From positions 1-64,000 of the forward strand of contig CAWESO010000008.1 in assembly GCA_963811775.1 (NCBI GenBank): a stretch of DNA of 64,000 nucleotides, read 5' to 3'. Position numbers and translations under genes: made by a program. This stretch comes from Chersky-840 sp963811775 (lineage in GTDB: Bacteria; Actinomycetota; Acidimicrobiia; Acidimicrobiales; UBA8190). Numbering within the stretch: the stretch's first letter is position 1; each line of letters begins with the position of its first letter. Below, piece after piece: positions 34,125 through 42,742 of the stretch. The notes under the pieces were generated by a model that had not been told where the DNA came from, made no database searches, and worked only from the letters and a program-made list of their open reading frames with translations.

Positions 34125-34607
34125 TCAGAGTTCGAGAATGTCGAGTCCGTGAGTTCGTGCTGCGGCGGCGAGGAGCCCGGCGTCTCGTGGGGGAAGATCC
34201 GGGGGAGGCAAGGTCAACGCACTCGCCGGCGATCCACACGTTCGGGTGAAATCCTCGAATCCGGCCGGGGTGAGCAACAGGAGGAAGCGGGCCTCCGCCG
34301 ACTCGACGCGGAAGCGGTGCTCGACCATGCGGGGACCGAACACGAAGGTGCCGGCGGACGCGCTGCGCTGCTCGTCTCCAAGCCAGAAGGTGAGATCGCC
34401 GTCGAGAATGAACCACGCTTCGTCTTCGTGATGGTGTCGGTGGCTCGGCGAGCCCGAGCCCTTCGGTGCACGCACCTCGGCCACCGCCAGGTTCCCGAAC
34501 GTCTGGTCACCGGTCGTCTTGTACGTGAGCAGACCTCCGGAGAACCAGAGCGCCTCTCCCGATCCGGCATCGAGCAGATAACCGCCGAGCGCGACGTTCA
34601 GGGTCAT
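34125..34607 (-). CDS. Cupin-domain protein
   Basis: A 160-residue single cupin. The first motif is SPSHRHHHEDEAWFILDGDL (about residues 52-72, metal His and Glu), the second FGPRMVEHRFRVES (about 92-105, with the last His). It probably binds a metal and acts as an isomerase, dioxygenase or sensor. Start overlaps the stop of the upstream SRPBCC gene by four bases. Confidence 0.85.
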   Translation of the reverse strand: MTLNVALGGYLLDAGSGEALWFSGGLLTYKTTGDQTFGNLAVAEVRAPKGSGSPSHRHHHEDEAWFILDGDLTFWLGDEQRSASAGTFVFGPRMVEHRFRVESAEARFLLLLTPAGFEDFTRTCGSPASALTLPPPDLPPRDAGLLAAAARTHGLDILEL

Positions 34608-35113
34608 GGCTGGCCGTTGGCAGGGCTCATGGCCTCGGCGGCGGTCTTCAGTTGCTGGAGCGTGTGGCGCATGCCGTCGAGAAGTTCGCGGTGCCGATTG
34701 GTCGGGACGTCGAGTATCCGAGCCCAGACGGGAATCCGCTTGACCTCGTAGGACTCGGTGACCTGCGTACCGCCGGCGACGCGCTCGAAGCGGTAGCGCC
34801 AGACGGTGGACTCGTGGCCGCCCTCCTCGGTGACGAAGGCGAACTCGCGTCCGGCCTCGGCGCTGAGCACGCGGCCGCCACGAGACCAGCGCATGAGGCC
34901 CCGCGGACCGCCGCGGTTGTGGCCGACGAACCGGGCGCCTTCGGCTGGCCCGGTCGCGCCGTCCGCCCACTCGACGGCCTGGCACTCGGGGCTCCACTCC
35001 CCCATGCGGCGCAAGTCGGCGACCATCTCATAGAGGCGCTCAGGGGTGGCATGGATGACGATCTGCTCGCTGTCGTCGGTCAGCCACCAGCGTTGGTTCT
35101 TCTTCGGTGCCAT
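34604..35113 (-). CDS. SRPBCC-family protein (polyketide cyclase-like)
   Basis: A 169-residue protein with the START-like pattern: SEQIVIHATPERLYEMVADL, RRMGEWSPECQAVEWADG, then RFVGHNRGG and a C-terminal helix ending RHTLQQLKTAAE. Such proteins bind hydrophobic ligands in a cavity. It is the first gene of a minus-strand operon with the cupin and MBL genes and is divergent from a TetR regulator gene. A paralogue lies at 36445-36906. Confidence 0.85.
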   Translation of the reverse strand: MAPKKNQRWWLTDDSEQIVIHATPERLYEMVADLRRMGEWSPECQAVEWADGATGPAEGARFVGHNRGGPRGLMRWSRGGRVLSAEAGREFAFVTEEGGHESTVWRYRFERVAGGTQVTESYEVKRIPVWARILDVPTNRHRELLDGMRHTLQQLKTAAEAMSPANGQP

Positions 35114-35143
35114 CAGTACCTCCTCGTCGTCGTCCGACGGATA

Positions 35144-35160
35144 AGCTACTGATATTAGCT
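35144..35160. promoter_or_regulatory. Candidate TetR operator
   Basis: agcta and tagct are separated by seven bases in the 84-base divergent region between the SRPBCC operon and the tetR-like gene. A -10-like gataag lies at 35183-35188 just before the TetR start. Control of both units by this regulator is inferred from position. Confidence 0.45.
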
Positions 35161-35197
35161 CTAGCTGTCAAGCCTAGGATTTGATAAGATCAAGACG

Positions 35198-35878
35198 ATG
35201 ACGGAAGTCACGGCAGAGAGCCAGGCGCCACGACCGCTCGATCGGCGGGCTCGACGTCGCCAGGAGACGATCGAAGAGATCCTCGACATCGCCGAGGACG
35301 TGATGGGCGAGGAGGGGGTCAACGGCCTCAGTCTGGCCGAGGTGGCCCGCCGGCTCGGGGTGCAGCCTCCCTCGCTCTACAAGTACTTCCCTTCCCTGAT
35401 GGCCGTCTATGACGCGATCTTTCTCCGCGGCCAACTCGAGCACCTCGAGGTCATGCGAGAAGCGATGACCGATGCGGAACCCGGACTGGCCGCCCTGACC
35501 GCCGGGCTGGAGGCGAGTGGGCGCTGGGCGCTCGCTCATCGGGCCAAGGCACAGCTCATGTTCTGGCGCCCCGTCCCGAGCTTCGAGCCCTCCGCCGGGG
35601 CGTTCGCCCCGAGCGTCGAAATGGTCGCCCTCCAGCGCGCCGCCATGGCTGACGCTGTCGCCGCCGGACAGCTCGGCCCCGGAGCCGACTCTGACGAGGC
35701 CGTGTACCTCGTCTCGACCCTCATCGTCGGGGTGCTCAGCCAAGCCATGGCGAACGAACCCGAGCTCGAATGGGGACAGGGTCGGTTCACTTCCATGTTC
35801 CCGCGGCTGATGAATCTCTTCGCGGCCGCCTATCCCGTTCCGCCCTCTGGATCGAAGCCGAGCAGCAGAGGTCGCTGA
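35198..35878 (+). CDS. TetR-family transcriptional regulator
   Basis: A 226-residue regulator. The N-terminal helix-turn-helix (about residues 20-70) reads EEILDIAEDVMGEEG, then LSLAEVARRLGVQPPSLYKY followed by FPSL. The C-terminal part (about 90-205) matches the TetR_C ligand domain with MFWRPVPSFEPSAG. It is divergent from the SRPBCC-cupin-MBL operon and probably represses it. ATG 35198 follows a -10-like box by nine bases, so a nearly leaderless message is likely. Confidence 0.9.
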   Translation: MTEVTAESQAPRPLDRRARRRQETIEEILDIAEDVMGEEGVNGLSLAEVARRLGVQPPSLYKYFPSLMAVYDAIFLRGQLEHLEVMREAMTDAEPGLAALTAGLEASGRWALAHRAKAQLMFWRPVPSFEPSAGAFAPSVEMVALQRAAMADAVAAGQLGPGADSDEAVYLVSTLIVGVLSQAMANEPELEWGQGRFTSMFPRLMNLFAAAYPVPPSGSKPSSRGR

Positions 35879-35920
35879 TCTCATAGCCCATCGTCAGATC
35901 CGATGCGGCCCACCGGACGA

Positions 35921-35941
35921 CCCCGCATCCATGACGCGGGG
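35921..35941. terminator. Short hairpin between convergent genes
   Basis: ccccgc (35921-35926) pairs with gcgggg (35936-35941) across a nine-base loop, between the TetR gene and the minus-strand acetyltransferase gene. No T-tract; a weak bidirectional terminator is possible. Confidence 0.35.
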
Positions 35942-35988
35942 AACCACCCAGACCCCACCGCCCTGGCCCGAGCGAGCGGGCCGAGGCG

Positions 35989-36402
35989 TTATCCCTTCAC
36001 GAACCGACTGCGGTCGACCTGCCGCTCCCACCCGGTGGAACGCCAGAACGCGGTGGCTCGGGCATCGGAGTCCACCACGATGGCTTGCAACCGAACCGCC
36101 CCGGCCTCGGCCAGGCGCCGCTCGGCTTCGGTGACGAGTCGCCGGCCGAGACCGAGACGACGGTGGCTCGGGGCCACGGCGAGTCGGTAGATCGATCCTC
36201 GCCAGCCGTCCCAGCCGGCGACGACCGATCCCACGATGCGCGCATCGGACTCGGCCACGATGAGCGCCCCGGCGTCGTGGGCGATGAGCTGGGCGAGGCT
36301 CCCGCTGTCGTCTGTGTGCGAGGGCTCGACCTCGGCGTCACGCCACAGGGCGAGCGCCGCAGGTCCGTCGCCGGCGTGGGCGGAGCGGATCGTCACAGGC
36401 AT
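35989..36402 (-). CDS. GNAT-family N-acetyltransferase
   Basis: A 137-residue acetyltransferase. The acetyl-CoA loop is VAPSHRRLGLGRRLVTEAER (about residues 75-95; Q/R-x-x-G-x-G/A form), preceded by the strand GSIYRLAVAP and followed by LQAIVVDSDARATAFWRSTG. Length is normal for a single GNAT domain. The substrate is unknown. It lies 42 bases downstream of an SRPBCC gene on the same strand. Confidence 0.88.
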   Translation of the reverse strand: MPVTIRSAHAGDGPAALALWRDAEVEPSHTDDSGSLAQLIAHDAGALIVAESDARIVGSVVAGWDGWRGSIYRLAVAPSHRRLGLGRRLVTEAERRLAEAGAVRLQAIVVDSDARATAFWRSTGWERQVDRSRFVKG

Positions 36403-36444
36403 CGCCCAAGAGTAGGAGCTGTGTCGGCGATGCGGCCGCTGGCG

Positions 36445-36906
36445 CTACGAACCTTCGGCGACGGCCTTCACCCGTTCGAGGGTCGTGCGCATGTCACGTT
36501 CGTTGCGGCGCTCCCGCAGGACCCCACCGATGGGTCGCCAGATCTTGGTGAAGATGTTGTCACCGAGATCGAACGACTCGGTGACGTCGGTGCCCCCGTT
36601 GTCCGTGGCCTGGAATTCGTAACGCCACGTGTTGACCGGCCGGTCGCGCATCACGACGGCGAACTCGAAGACCTTGCCGGGCTCGCACTCGGTGATCTCG
36701 CACGTCGTCCAGTAGAGAACGGGCCAGTTCTCGTTGCGCCGCACGTGGCCGCGGTAGCGGGCGCCGACCGACGGCCCGGTGGCGCCCCCGATCCACTCGG
36801 CCTCGACCACCTCCGGGCTGTACTCGCCCATCCTGGTGATGTCGCTGACCAGCCCCCAGACCTTGTCCGGCGGGGCGTCGATGTGCATGGTGACAGCAGC
36901 ACGCAT
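36445..36906 (-). CDS. SRPBCC-family protein
   Basis: A 153-residue START-like protein: AAVTMHIDAPPDKVWGLVSD, then ITRMGEYSPEVVEAEWIGGA and a C-terminal helix RNERDMRTTLERVKAVAE. It shares layout and several motifs (GATGP, ARYRGH) with the SRPBCC protein at 34604. Ligand unknown. The following gene is an acetyltransferase, perhaps cotranscribed. Confidence 0.85.
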   Translation of the reverse strand: MRAAVTMHIDAPPDKVWGLVSDITRMGEYSPEVVEAEWIGGATGPSVGARYRGHVRRNENWPVLYWTTCEITECEPGKVFEFAVVMRDRPVNTWRYEFQATDNGGTDVTESFDLGDNIFTKIWRPIGGVLRERRNERDMRTTLERVKAVAEGS

Positions 36907-36998
36907 GGCGAAACCCTAGACCGCCGTGGGTCGGGCCCACAGTCGCCGGGTCGGCGTCGTGGCGGCGCCACATGTGGTGCGCCCGGGTCCTCGGGCGT

Positions 36999-38455
36999 CT
37001 AGGTGTGGGGCAGGATCACCACATCGTCGGCCGTCAGGGTGCCGTTCGGGGCCACGGCGTCGACGGTCTTCACCTTGTCACCGGCACAGACGAGCGCGAA
37101 CGAGGGAGCGCTCACGCCGTGCTCCTTGAATATGGTGCCGGTCGGCTTCACGTTCACGGTGTACCCCGTGCCCCCCGAGCTCAGGGTGAACGTCCCGGCG
37201 GCACCGGCGGTGCCGCACGTGCTCATGCCGTTCACGGCCAGCACCGTGCCCGACACCCGCTTGGGGCGGGGAGGCACCACGGTCACCCGGGAGGCGGACA
37301 GGAGGCCGGTGGCCGAGAGGAGCCCGACGGCCCGTACCTTGTCACCGACGCAGACCGCCGCGAAGGTCGGCGCGCTCACGCCCTTCTCCTTGAACGTGGT
37401 CGGCGCGCTGACCTCGACCGTGCCGGTGCCGTGATGCGACGTCACGGTGAAGTCCCCGGGGGCGCCCGCCGACCCGCACGTCCCCGGCGTGCTCGTGCCG
37501 TTGACCGAGGTCACGGGGCCCGCCACCCGATGGGGACGAGGAGGGATGATCGTCACGGTCGTGGCCGACAAGAGGTCGCTCGCCAGCGTGGTGCCCACCG
37601 CCCGCACCTTGTCACCGACGCACAGCGCCGCGAAGGTCGGCGCGCTGACGCCCTTGTTCTTGAAGGTTGTCGACGTCGCCCCGACGTCCACGGTCGAGCT
37701 GGTGGTCCTCGAGGCCGCCACGAAGTCGCCGGCCGCCCCCGAGGTCCCGCACGTCCCCGGCGCGGACGAACCGTTGACCGAGGTGACCGTGCCCGACGCC
37801 CGGGCCGGAGGGGGAGGGATCACCGTCACCGACTTGGCGACCACGACGTCGGCGGCCGAGATGGGGCCGAGGGCACGCACCATGTCACCGACGCAGACGA
37901 TGGCAAAGGACGGCGAGCTCACGCCCTTCTCGGAGAAGCTCGTCGAGGACGCCCCGACGTTGATCGTGAACGTGGTGCCGTTCGACGTCACGGTGAAGTC
38001 CCCGGCCATCCCCGACGTCCCGCAACTGCCGGACGAGGAAGATCCGTTCACCGAGGCCACGGTCCCGGTGACGTGTCCGGTCGGGGGCGGGATCACGACC
38101 ACCGACGTGGCCGTCAGGAGGTTGTTGGCCGAGAGGGTTCCGGTGGCCCGCACCACGTCACCGGCACAGACGATGGCGAACGACGGCGAGCTCATTCCCT
38201 TCTCGGAGAAGCTCGTCGAGGTCGTCCCGACGTCGATGGTGAACGTGCTGCCGTTCGACGACACGGTGAAGTCCCCGGCCATCCCCGACGTCCCGCAACT
38301 GCCCGGCGCGGACGAGCCGTTCACCGAGGTGACCGTCCCCGACGTCTTGTGGTGCGTCTGCACACGGACCGTCGTGGCGGCGGCGACGCCCCCGCACAGG
38401 AGCGCCGTGACGTCGCCACCACGGCGATTCGCGCTATCTGTCGGCGGATGACCAT
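36999..38455 (-). pseudogene. Exported protein with five DUF5666-like repeats, frameshift in the signal peptide
   Basis: The body is five tandem repeats of about 85-90 residues, each with a SGTVTSVNG-type opening, a conserved cysteine pair (GTCGTSG and ALCVGDKVRA types) and a SATTVTIIPP-type end. They resemble DUF5666 beta-barrel domains of exported proteins. The body frame has only a GTG at 38363, without an export signal. An ATG at 38455 with GGAG upstream starts MVIRRQIARIAVVATS; one missing base near 38418 would join it to ALLCGGVAAATTVR, making a proper signal peptide. So the true gene probably starts at 38455. Function unknown. Confidence 0.7.
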
Positions 38456-38900
38456 TGCTCGCTCCGGGAGTGCCGTGTGTGGCTCGATGACGCCGGACCC
38501 CGGTCCTCGCAGCCCGTCCTGTCCGTCATCTGTGTGGTCAAAAAATTTCGAGCTCGGCGTGTGTTGCTTGCATTTGTCGCACTCCCCTTACCCGTGGTCT
38601 TCGGTGCTCTCACCTGTGACGCCTAGGTGATTCCACGTGTCCTCACGGCGACGGGTCGGAGCGCCACGGTACGAGAGGAAACCACGGGCCCAACGGCGGG
38701 TGATTGGACCTTCTTTTCAGCAAAAACCCAGGAAAGACCGGGTTCCTACGGCTCCGGTCGACGTCGCGTCGACCAGCGGCCGCTCAGGTAGTCCGACGGC
38801 CGTGCACCCGGGAAGCACGAAGAACTACCCCCACCGGGGGGGCAAGCCCATCCAGAGCTTGTCGTAGCCGCGCCGATCCGAATGACGGCACGTCCAGCCC
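38456..38900. other. Intergenic stretch, nothing recognisable
   Basis: About 445 bases between the DUF5666 gene start and the 3' end of the phospholipase-like gene. Frames are open because of high GC but none carries motifs. I saw no riboswitch-like or terminator-like structure with confidence. Confidence 0.3.
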
Positions 38901-38925
38901 CGTCACCGAAGAGCGGCTGTCCGTC

Positions 38926-40278
38926 CTACGCCCTGGTGACGGCCGACGGTGGTGGAATGGTCCCGGCACCCGAGCTCAGGCACCCCGCCTTCGCTATGGG
39001 GTTCGCGGCGGCGGGGAGCTTCGGCGGTCTCAGGAATGCCGGTTTGTTGACGAGGTCGAGCATCCCGAACAGGCTGGTGGCGTTGGCATCGCGCCGCGTC
39101 AGCGCGGGAAGGTTCCATTTCTCCTCGACGGTCTTGAGGATCGATGTGTGGTCGTAGACGGTGTGCGACACGAAGTCCTTCTTGGCGTACGGGCTCACAA
39201 CGCCGGCCGGGACTCGAAACCCGTAACGGTCGAACCCGCCCGGTGGGTCGCCGGCCACCAGCGCCGGGGGGACGTCGTCGGGCGGTATCGCCACCGGTGG
39301 CGGCACGTGGTCGTAGTAACCGCCGTGCTCGTCGTAGGTCCAGATCAACATGGTCGACGACCATTGCGGGCCCGACATCACGGCATTGACGACCTTCCCC
39401 ATGAATTGGTCGCCGAATTGCACGTCCTGAGGATCTTCCTCCGAGGAGTTGCCATAGTCGGGCTCGACGAGACTGAACGACGGGAGCGTCCCGGCTGCAG
39501 CATCGGCGTAGAACTCGTCGATGTGCGCGAGCCGCGCGGACAGCGCGGGCGTCTCCAGCAGCGGGAGGAACACGCCGAGGGTCGGAAGCGTCGAGTAGTA
39601 GTCCTTCCACGTGATCCCGTGGCGATTGAACTGCTCGAAGATGATGCCGTTGGGCGGCAGCGCGAGTGGGAAGGTGTCGTCGATGAGCCCGAGCGAGGTT
39701 CCCGCCAAGAGATAGCGCCGGTTCGGGTCGGTCTGGGCCATGGCCGAACAGAAATAGCGGTCGGCGATCGGGAAAGTCTTCGCCATCCCACACGTGAAGG
39801 GGAGATCGTCGCTCGTGAAGTAGCCCATGGCCTCGGCTGTGGTGCTGGTCACGAAACCCTGGCACGTCCCGTTGTCGTACGCCTCGTGGGTGACCTTCCA
39901 GTCGTTGCCCACACCGCGGGTCTGACACTCGGTGGGCATGTGGAAGGCATGCACGAAATTCCCGTGGCCGTCGGGGTTCTTGGCCGTCGGCTTGTGGTCG
40001 GGCCCCAGCGTGAACCCGTCGCCTCGACCGATCAGCCCGAGGATGTTGTCGAACGAGTGGTTCTCCATCATCACGACCACGAATTGCTTGATCTTCGGCA
40101 CCTGGTCGCTGCCGGCGGGACGGTCGGGGCGAGGGAGCGAACCGGGCTCTCGCAACGATTGACGGGCCGACGTGGTGCTCGACCCGGCCGAGCCCGAAGA
40201 CGTCCCTCCACACGCGCCGAGCAGGACCGACGCACCAGCCAATCCGCCGCCGAGAAATTGTCGTCGGTTCAGATTCAC
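38926..40278 (-). CDS. Tat-exported phospholipase C-like phosphoesterase lipoprotein
   Basis: A 450-residue member of the phosphoesterase family that includes acid phosphatase AcpA and non-specific phospholipases C. The N-terminus has a twin-arginine motif (NRRQFLGGG) and a lipobox (VLLGAC), so it is likely Tat-exported and lipid-anchored. The catalytic start is FVVVMMENHSFDNILGLIG near residue 67. Further active-site segments are FSLVEPDYGNSSEEDP, LIWTYDEHGGYYDHVPPP and VSHTVYDHTSILKTVEE. It would cleave phosphate esters or phospholipids outside the cell. Together with two related genes at 42.7-45 kb it forms a phosphoesterase cluster. Confidence 0.92.
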   Translation of the reverse strand: MNLNRRQFLGGGLAGASVLLGACGGTSSGSAGSSTTSARQSLREPGSLPRPDRPAGSDQVPKIKQFVVVMMENHSFDNILGLIGRGDGFTLGPDHKPTAKNPDGHGNFVHAFHMPTECQTRGVGNDWKVTHEAYDNGTCQGFVTSTTAEAMGYFTSDDLPFTCGMAKTFPIADRYFCSAMAQTDPNRRYLLAGTSLGLIDDTFPLALPPNGIIFEQFNRHGITWKDYYSTLPTLGVFLPLLETPALSARLAHIDEFYADAAAGTLPSFSLVEPDYGNSSEEDPQDVQFGDQFMGKVVNAVMSGPQWSSTMLIWTYDEHGGYYDHVPPPVAIPPDDVPPALVAGDPPGGFDRYGFRVPAGVVSPYAKKDFVSHTVYDHTSILKTVEEKWNLPALTRRDANATSLFGMLDLVNKPAFLRPPKLPAAANPIAKAGCLSSGAGTIPPPSAVTRA

Positions 40279-40423
40279 CGTGTGCTCCTGGCGTCGACGT
40301 CAGTGGCCTCGCTGCGCCGACGATAGACCACGACGGTGCCATCGACCAGGTCGCCGGGGCGTCGACAACGAGCCTCGAAAGTCGATCTCGCGTGTCGAGC
40401 GTGCCTCGCTCGCGGCTCACCGG

Positions 40424-40945
40424 TCATGACCGGATCGGGCTCCCGGCGGGACTCACGACGTACCACAAACCTCCGACGTTGTTGAGCCCCTGCCCCGTCG
40501 CCTGCCCGGGGCTCACGTCATCGGGCCACAGGTACAGCGGCCAGCCGGCATAGGTCACCTGCACCCCGCCGTCGGCGCGCACGGTGGTCCCGAGAAGGTC
40601 CCGATGCGCGCCGGAGCCCGCTACCGGCGCAGTTGTCCCCTTGGGAAGGAGAAGGGGAGGCCACTCAGCCGAGCAGATCCCCGAGCAACGTGAACGCGAT
40701 GAATGGTCGTCGGGGAGAAAGAGGTACAGGGTGTAGCCCTCGCCGTCGACGAGGACGGTCCCGAGGCCCTTCACCTCGCCCGTCGAGACCTCGTACTCGG
40801 GCGCAGTTCGTGAAACCGACGCATGCGAGCCGGACGTGCCCGACCCTCCGCACGACGTCAGACCGGCAGCGAGGCCGATGCCGGAGACGAGCGCAACGGT
40901 CAACCTCGAGGCTTTCCACTGTCGTCGCAAGCTCGGGCGGCTCAC
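40424..40945 (-). CDS. Lipoprotein with COG4315-type secreted repeats
   Basis: A 173-residue predicted lipoprotein. GTG 40945 begins MSRPSLRRQWKASRL, then a hydrophobic stretch and the lipobox GLTSC. The mature part has two repeats of the type GYTLYLFLPDD...CSGICSAEWPPLL and TYAGWPLYLWPDD, the secreted repeat common in bacterial surface lipoproteins. Function is unknown; some are linked to copper or electron transfer. The next gene on the strand is the phospholipase-like gene. Confidence 0.8.
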   Translation of the reverse strand: MSRPSLRRQWKASRLTVALVSGIGLAAGLTSCGGSGTSGSHASVSRTAPEYEVSTGEVKGLGTVLVDGEGYTLYLFLPDDHSSRSRCSGICSAEWPPLLLPKGTTAPVAGSGAHRDLLGTTVRADGGVQVTYAGWPLYLWPDDVSPGQATGQGLNNVGGLWYVVSPAGSPIRS

Positions 40946-41413
40946 CGGTAAAACCAACCACAGTGGACGACGACGTCTGTCATCGGCGCGGACCGAACAG
41001 CTCGATGGCACGGTGACGGTCGAACACGACCGAGACGTTATAGCGGCTCGATTCGTCATTCGTCCGTCGCCATCACCGTCGACAACGCCCGGACGTCGGG
41101 CTCGGATACGACGTGACGCCATCGGCTCGGGACGCGCCGCGCCCATCGCCTTCCTGCCAGCATCTCGGATACGCCCGTCTGGTCAGGCGCGGCGAAGCGG
41201 CACAGAGCCTGAGGGTCGGCGTATCCGGCGCGCCGTCGGACCTCGGCCCATTGCCGGTAGCGCCGATGCGCCCCTAAAGTGGAGGCTCTCTTGAACCGCT
41301 CCAAGCTGTCGGGCGGCAACGTCGCTGGGTACCCAGTACGGATCGCGAGCAGCACTGAGAAGGGCGAACATCATGTCGGGGTTGTCGTGCGGCTCGTGGG
41401 ACAGGGCTTGCCA

Positions 41414-42691
41414 ATGAGTTCCCCGAGGCGAGGTCGTCATCGGCGTCCGGGCTTTCTGGCCAGGAAGCTCGTCCTGCCGCGCTGGGCCTACGCCAGCCCC
41501 GGCCGGCGCCAGCCGGCGCACATGGCCCCGCCGGCGCAGATTGCGAACCAGTGGTCACCACCGCCGCTGCGGAGCGATCGTCGTCTCCTGCGCAGGGTGT
41601 GGTGGTCCTGGGCCGTCCTGGGCTCGGTCGCCGTGATCGTGGGATCGATCACCTTCATCATGACGTCTGAAGCCCCGGCGGTCTCGACGCTGCAGAGGAC
41701 GACGATCGATCCACCGAGGACGACGACGTCGGCGCCGTCGACGACCACGACGGTAAGACGCACGACGACGTCGACGACCGTTCGCCATCACAGCGACGTG
41801 ACGGCATCGCAGTCCAACGGGATCGCCCATGGCATCCCCCTGGGCGTCTACGCCGGGGAGGGCGATCCTGGCGGAGTCGCCGCCTTCGCCGCCGCCACCG
41901 GCACCCATCCGATCTACGCCACCGACTACCTCGACAAGACCGACGGCTGGGCCTCGATGGACGGTGCGTCGAACATCAAGGCATGGAGCACGTCGCCGTA
42001 CCGTCTGGCCATCGGCGTGCCCATCCTCCCCGGGGTGGGGACCTTGGCCCAGGGGGCGACCGGCGCCTACAACCAGTACTTCACCATCCTGGGCAAGAAC
42101 CTCGTCGCCGACAACGAGGCCAATGCCATCTTGCGCCTGGGTTGGGAGTTCAACGGCAACTGGTTCACCTGGTCAGTCGGAAGCACGACCGACGCCGCCA
42201 ACTTCGTGGCTTTCTGGCGCCAGATCGTCACCACCATGCGCGCCGTGCCCGGCCAGAAATTCAAGTTCATGTGGAACCCCAATGCCCCCAGCCCGACGAC
42301 GTACTCGCCCAACCAGGCCTATCCCGGCAACGCGTACGTCGACTACGTCGGGACCGACGTCTACGACAACTTTTGGGGCACGCCGTTCACCCCACCCGTG
42401 GCGTGGGACCATCAGCTGTCCCAGCAGTGGGGACTCGACTGGCTGGCGGCTTTCGCCGCCGAGCACAACAAACCCATCTCCATCCCGGAGTGGTCAGACG
42501 AATACCGCACCGACGGCCACGGCCTCGGCGACGACCCGACGTTCGTCGACAACATGGCTGACTGGTTCGTGGGCAACGACGTGGCCTTCGCCAACGTCTG
42601 GTCTTACGACTCCTCGGCGACGTACCGGAACAACCTCTTGGACGGGACGTTCCCCAAGTCCCTCGCCATGTTCAAGAGGGACTTCGGCTGA
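41414..42691 (+). CDS. GH26-like glycosidase with membrane anchor and Thr-rich linker
   Basis: A protein of about 425 residues. After a basic N-terminus comes one helix (WWSWAVLGSVAVIVGSITFI, about residues 65-85) and a long Thr/Ser/Pro linker, then a catalytic barrel. ILRLGWEFNGNWFTW near residue 243 fits the acid/base Glu of family 26 mannanases, and KPISIPEWSDEY near 355 the nucleophile Glu. Substrate could be mannan, lichenan or the cell's own polysaccharide. ATG 41414 is preferred, since codons upstream look non-coding. It is convergent with a phosphoesterase gene. Confidence 0.75.
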   Translation: MSSPRRGRHRRPGFLARKLVLPRWAYASPGRRQPAHMAPPAQIANQWSPPPLRSDRRLLRRVWWSWAVLGSVAVIVGSITFIMTSEAPAVSTLQRTTIDPPRTTTSAPSTTTTVRRTTTSTTVRHHSDVTASQSNGIAHGIPLGVYAGEGDPGGVAAFAAATGTHPIYATDYLDKTDGWASMDGASNIKAWSTSPYRLAIGVPILPGVGTLAQGATGAYNQYFTILGKNLVADNEANAILRLGWEFNGNWFTWSVGSTTDAANFVAFWRQIVTTMRAVPGQKFKFMWNPNAPSPTTYSPNQAYPGNAYVDYVGTDVYDNFWGTPFTPPVAWDHQLSQQWGLDWLAAFAAEHNKPISIPEWSDEYRTDGHGLGDDPTFVDNMADWFVGNDVAFANVWSYDSSATYRNNLLDGTFPKSLAMFKRDFG

Positions 42692-42742
42692 TCCTGCGAC
42701 ACGAATCGGCCTGAGACGCGACGCCTCCAGCTGCGGACGGGC

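Noticed and set aside
37003..38451. Val/Thr/Pro-rich plus-strand frames opposite the DUF5666-like repeats
   Set aside because: They repeat only because the opposite gene repeats; no start signal or export signal of their own.
38704..40326. Long plus-strand frame opposite the phospholipase-like gene
   Set aside because: It is an Arg/Gly-rich antisense shadow typical of GC-rich DNA; the minus frame has a Tat signal, lipobox and catalytic motifs.
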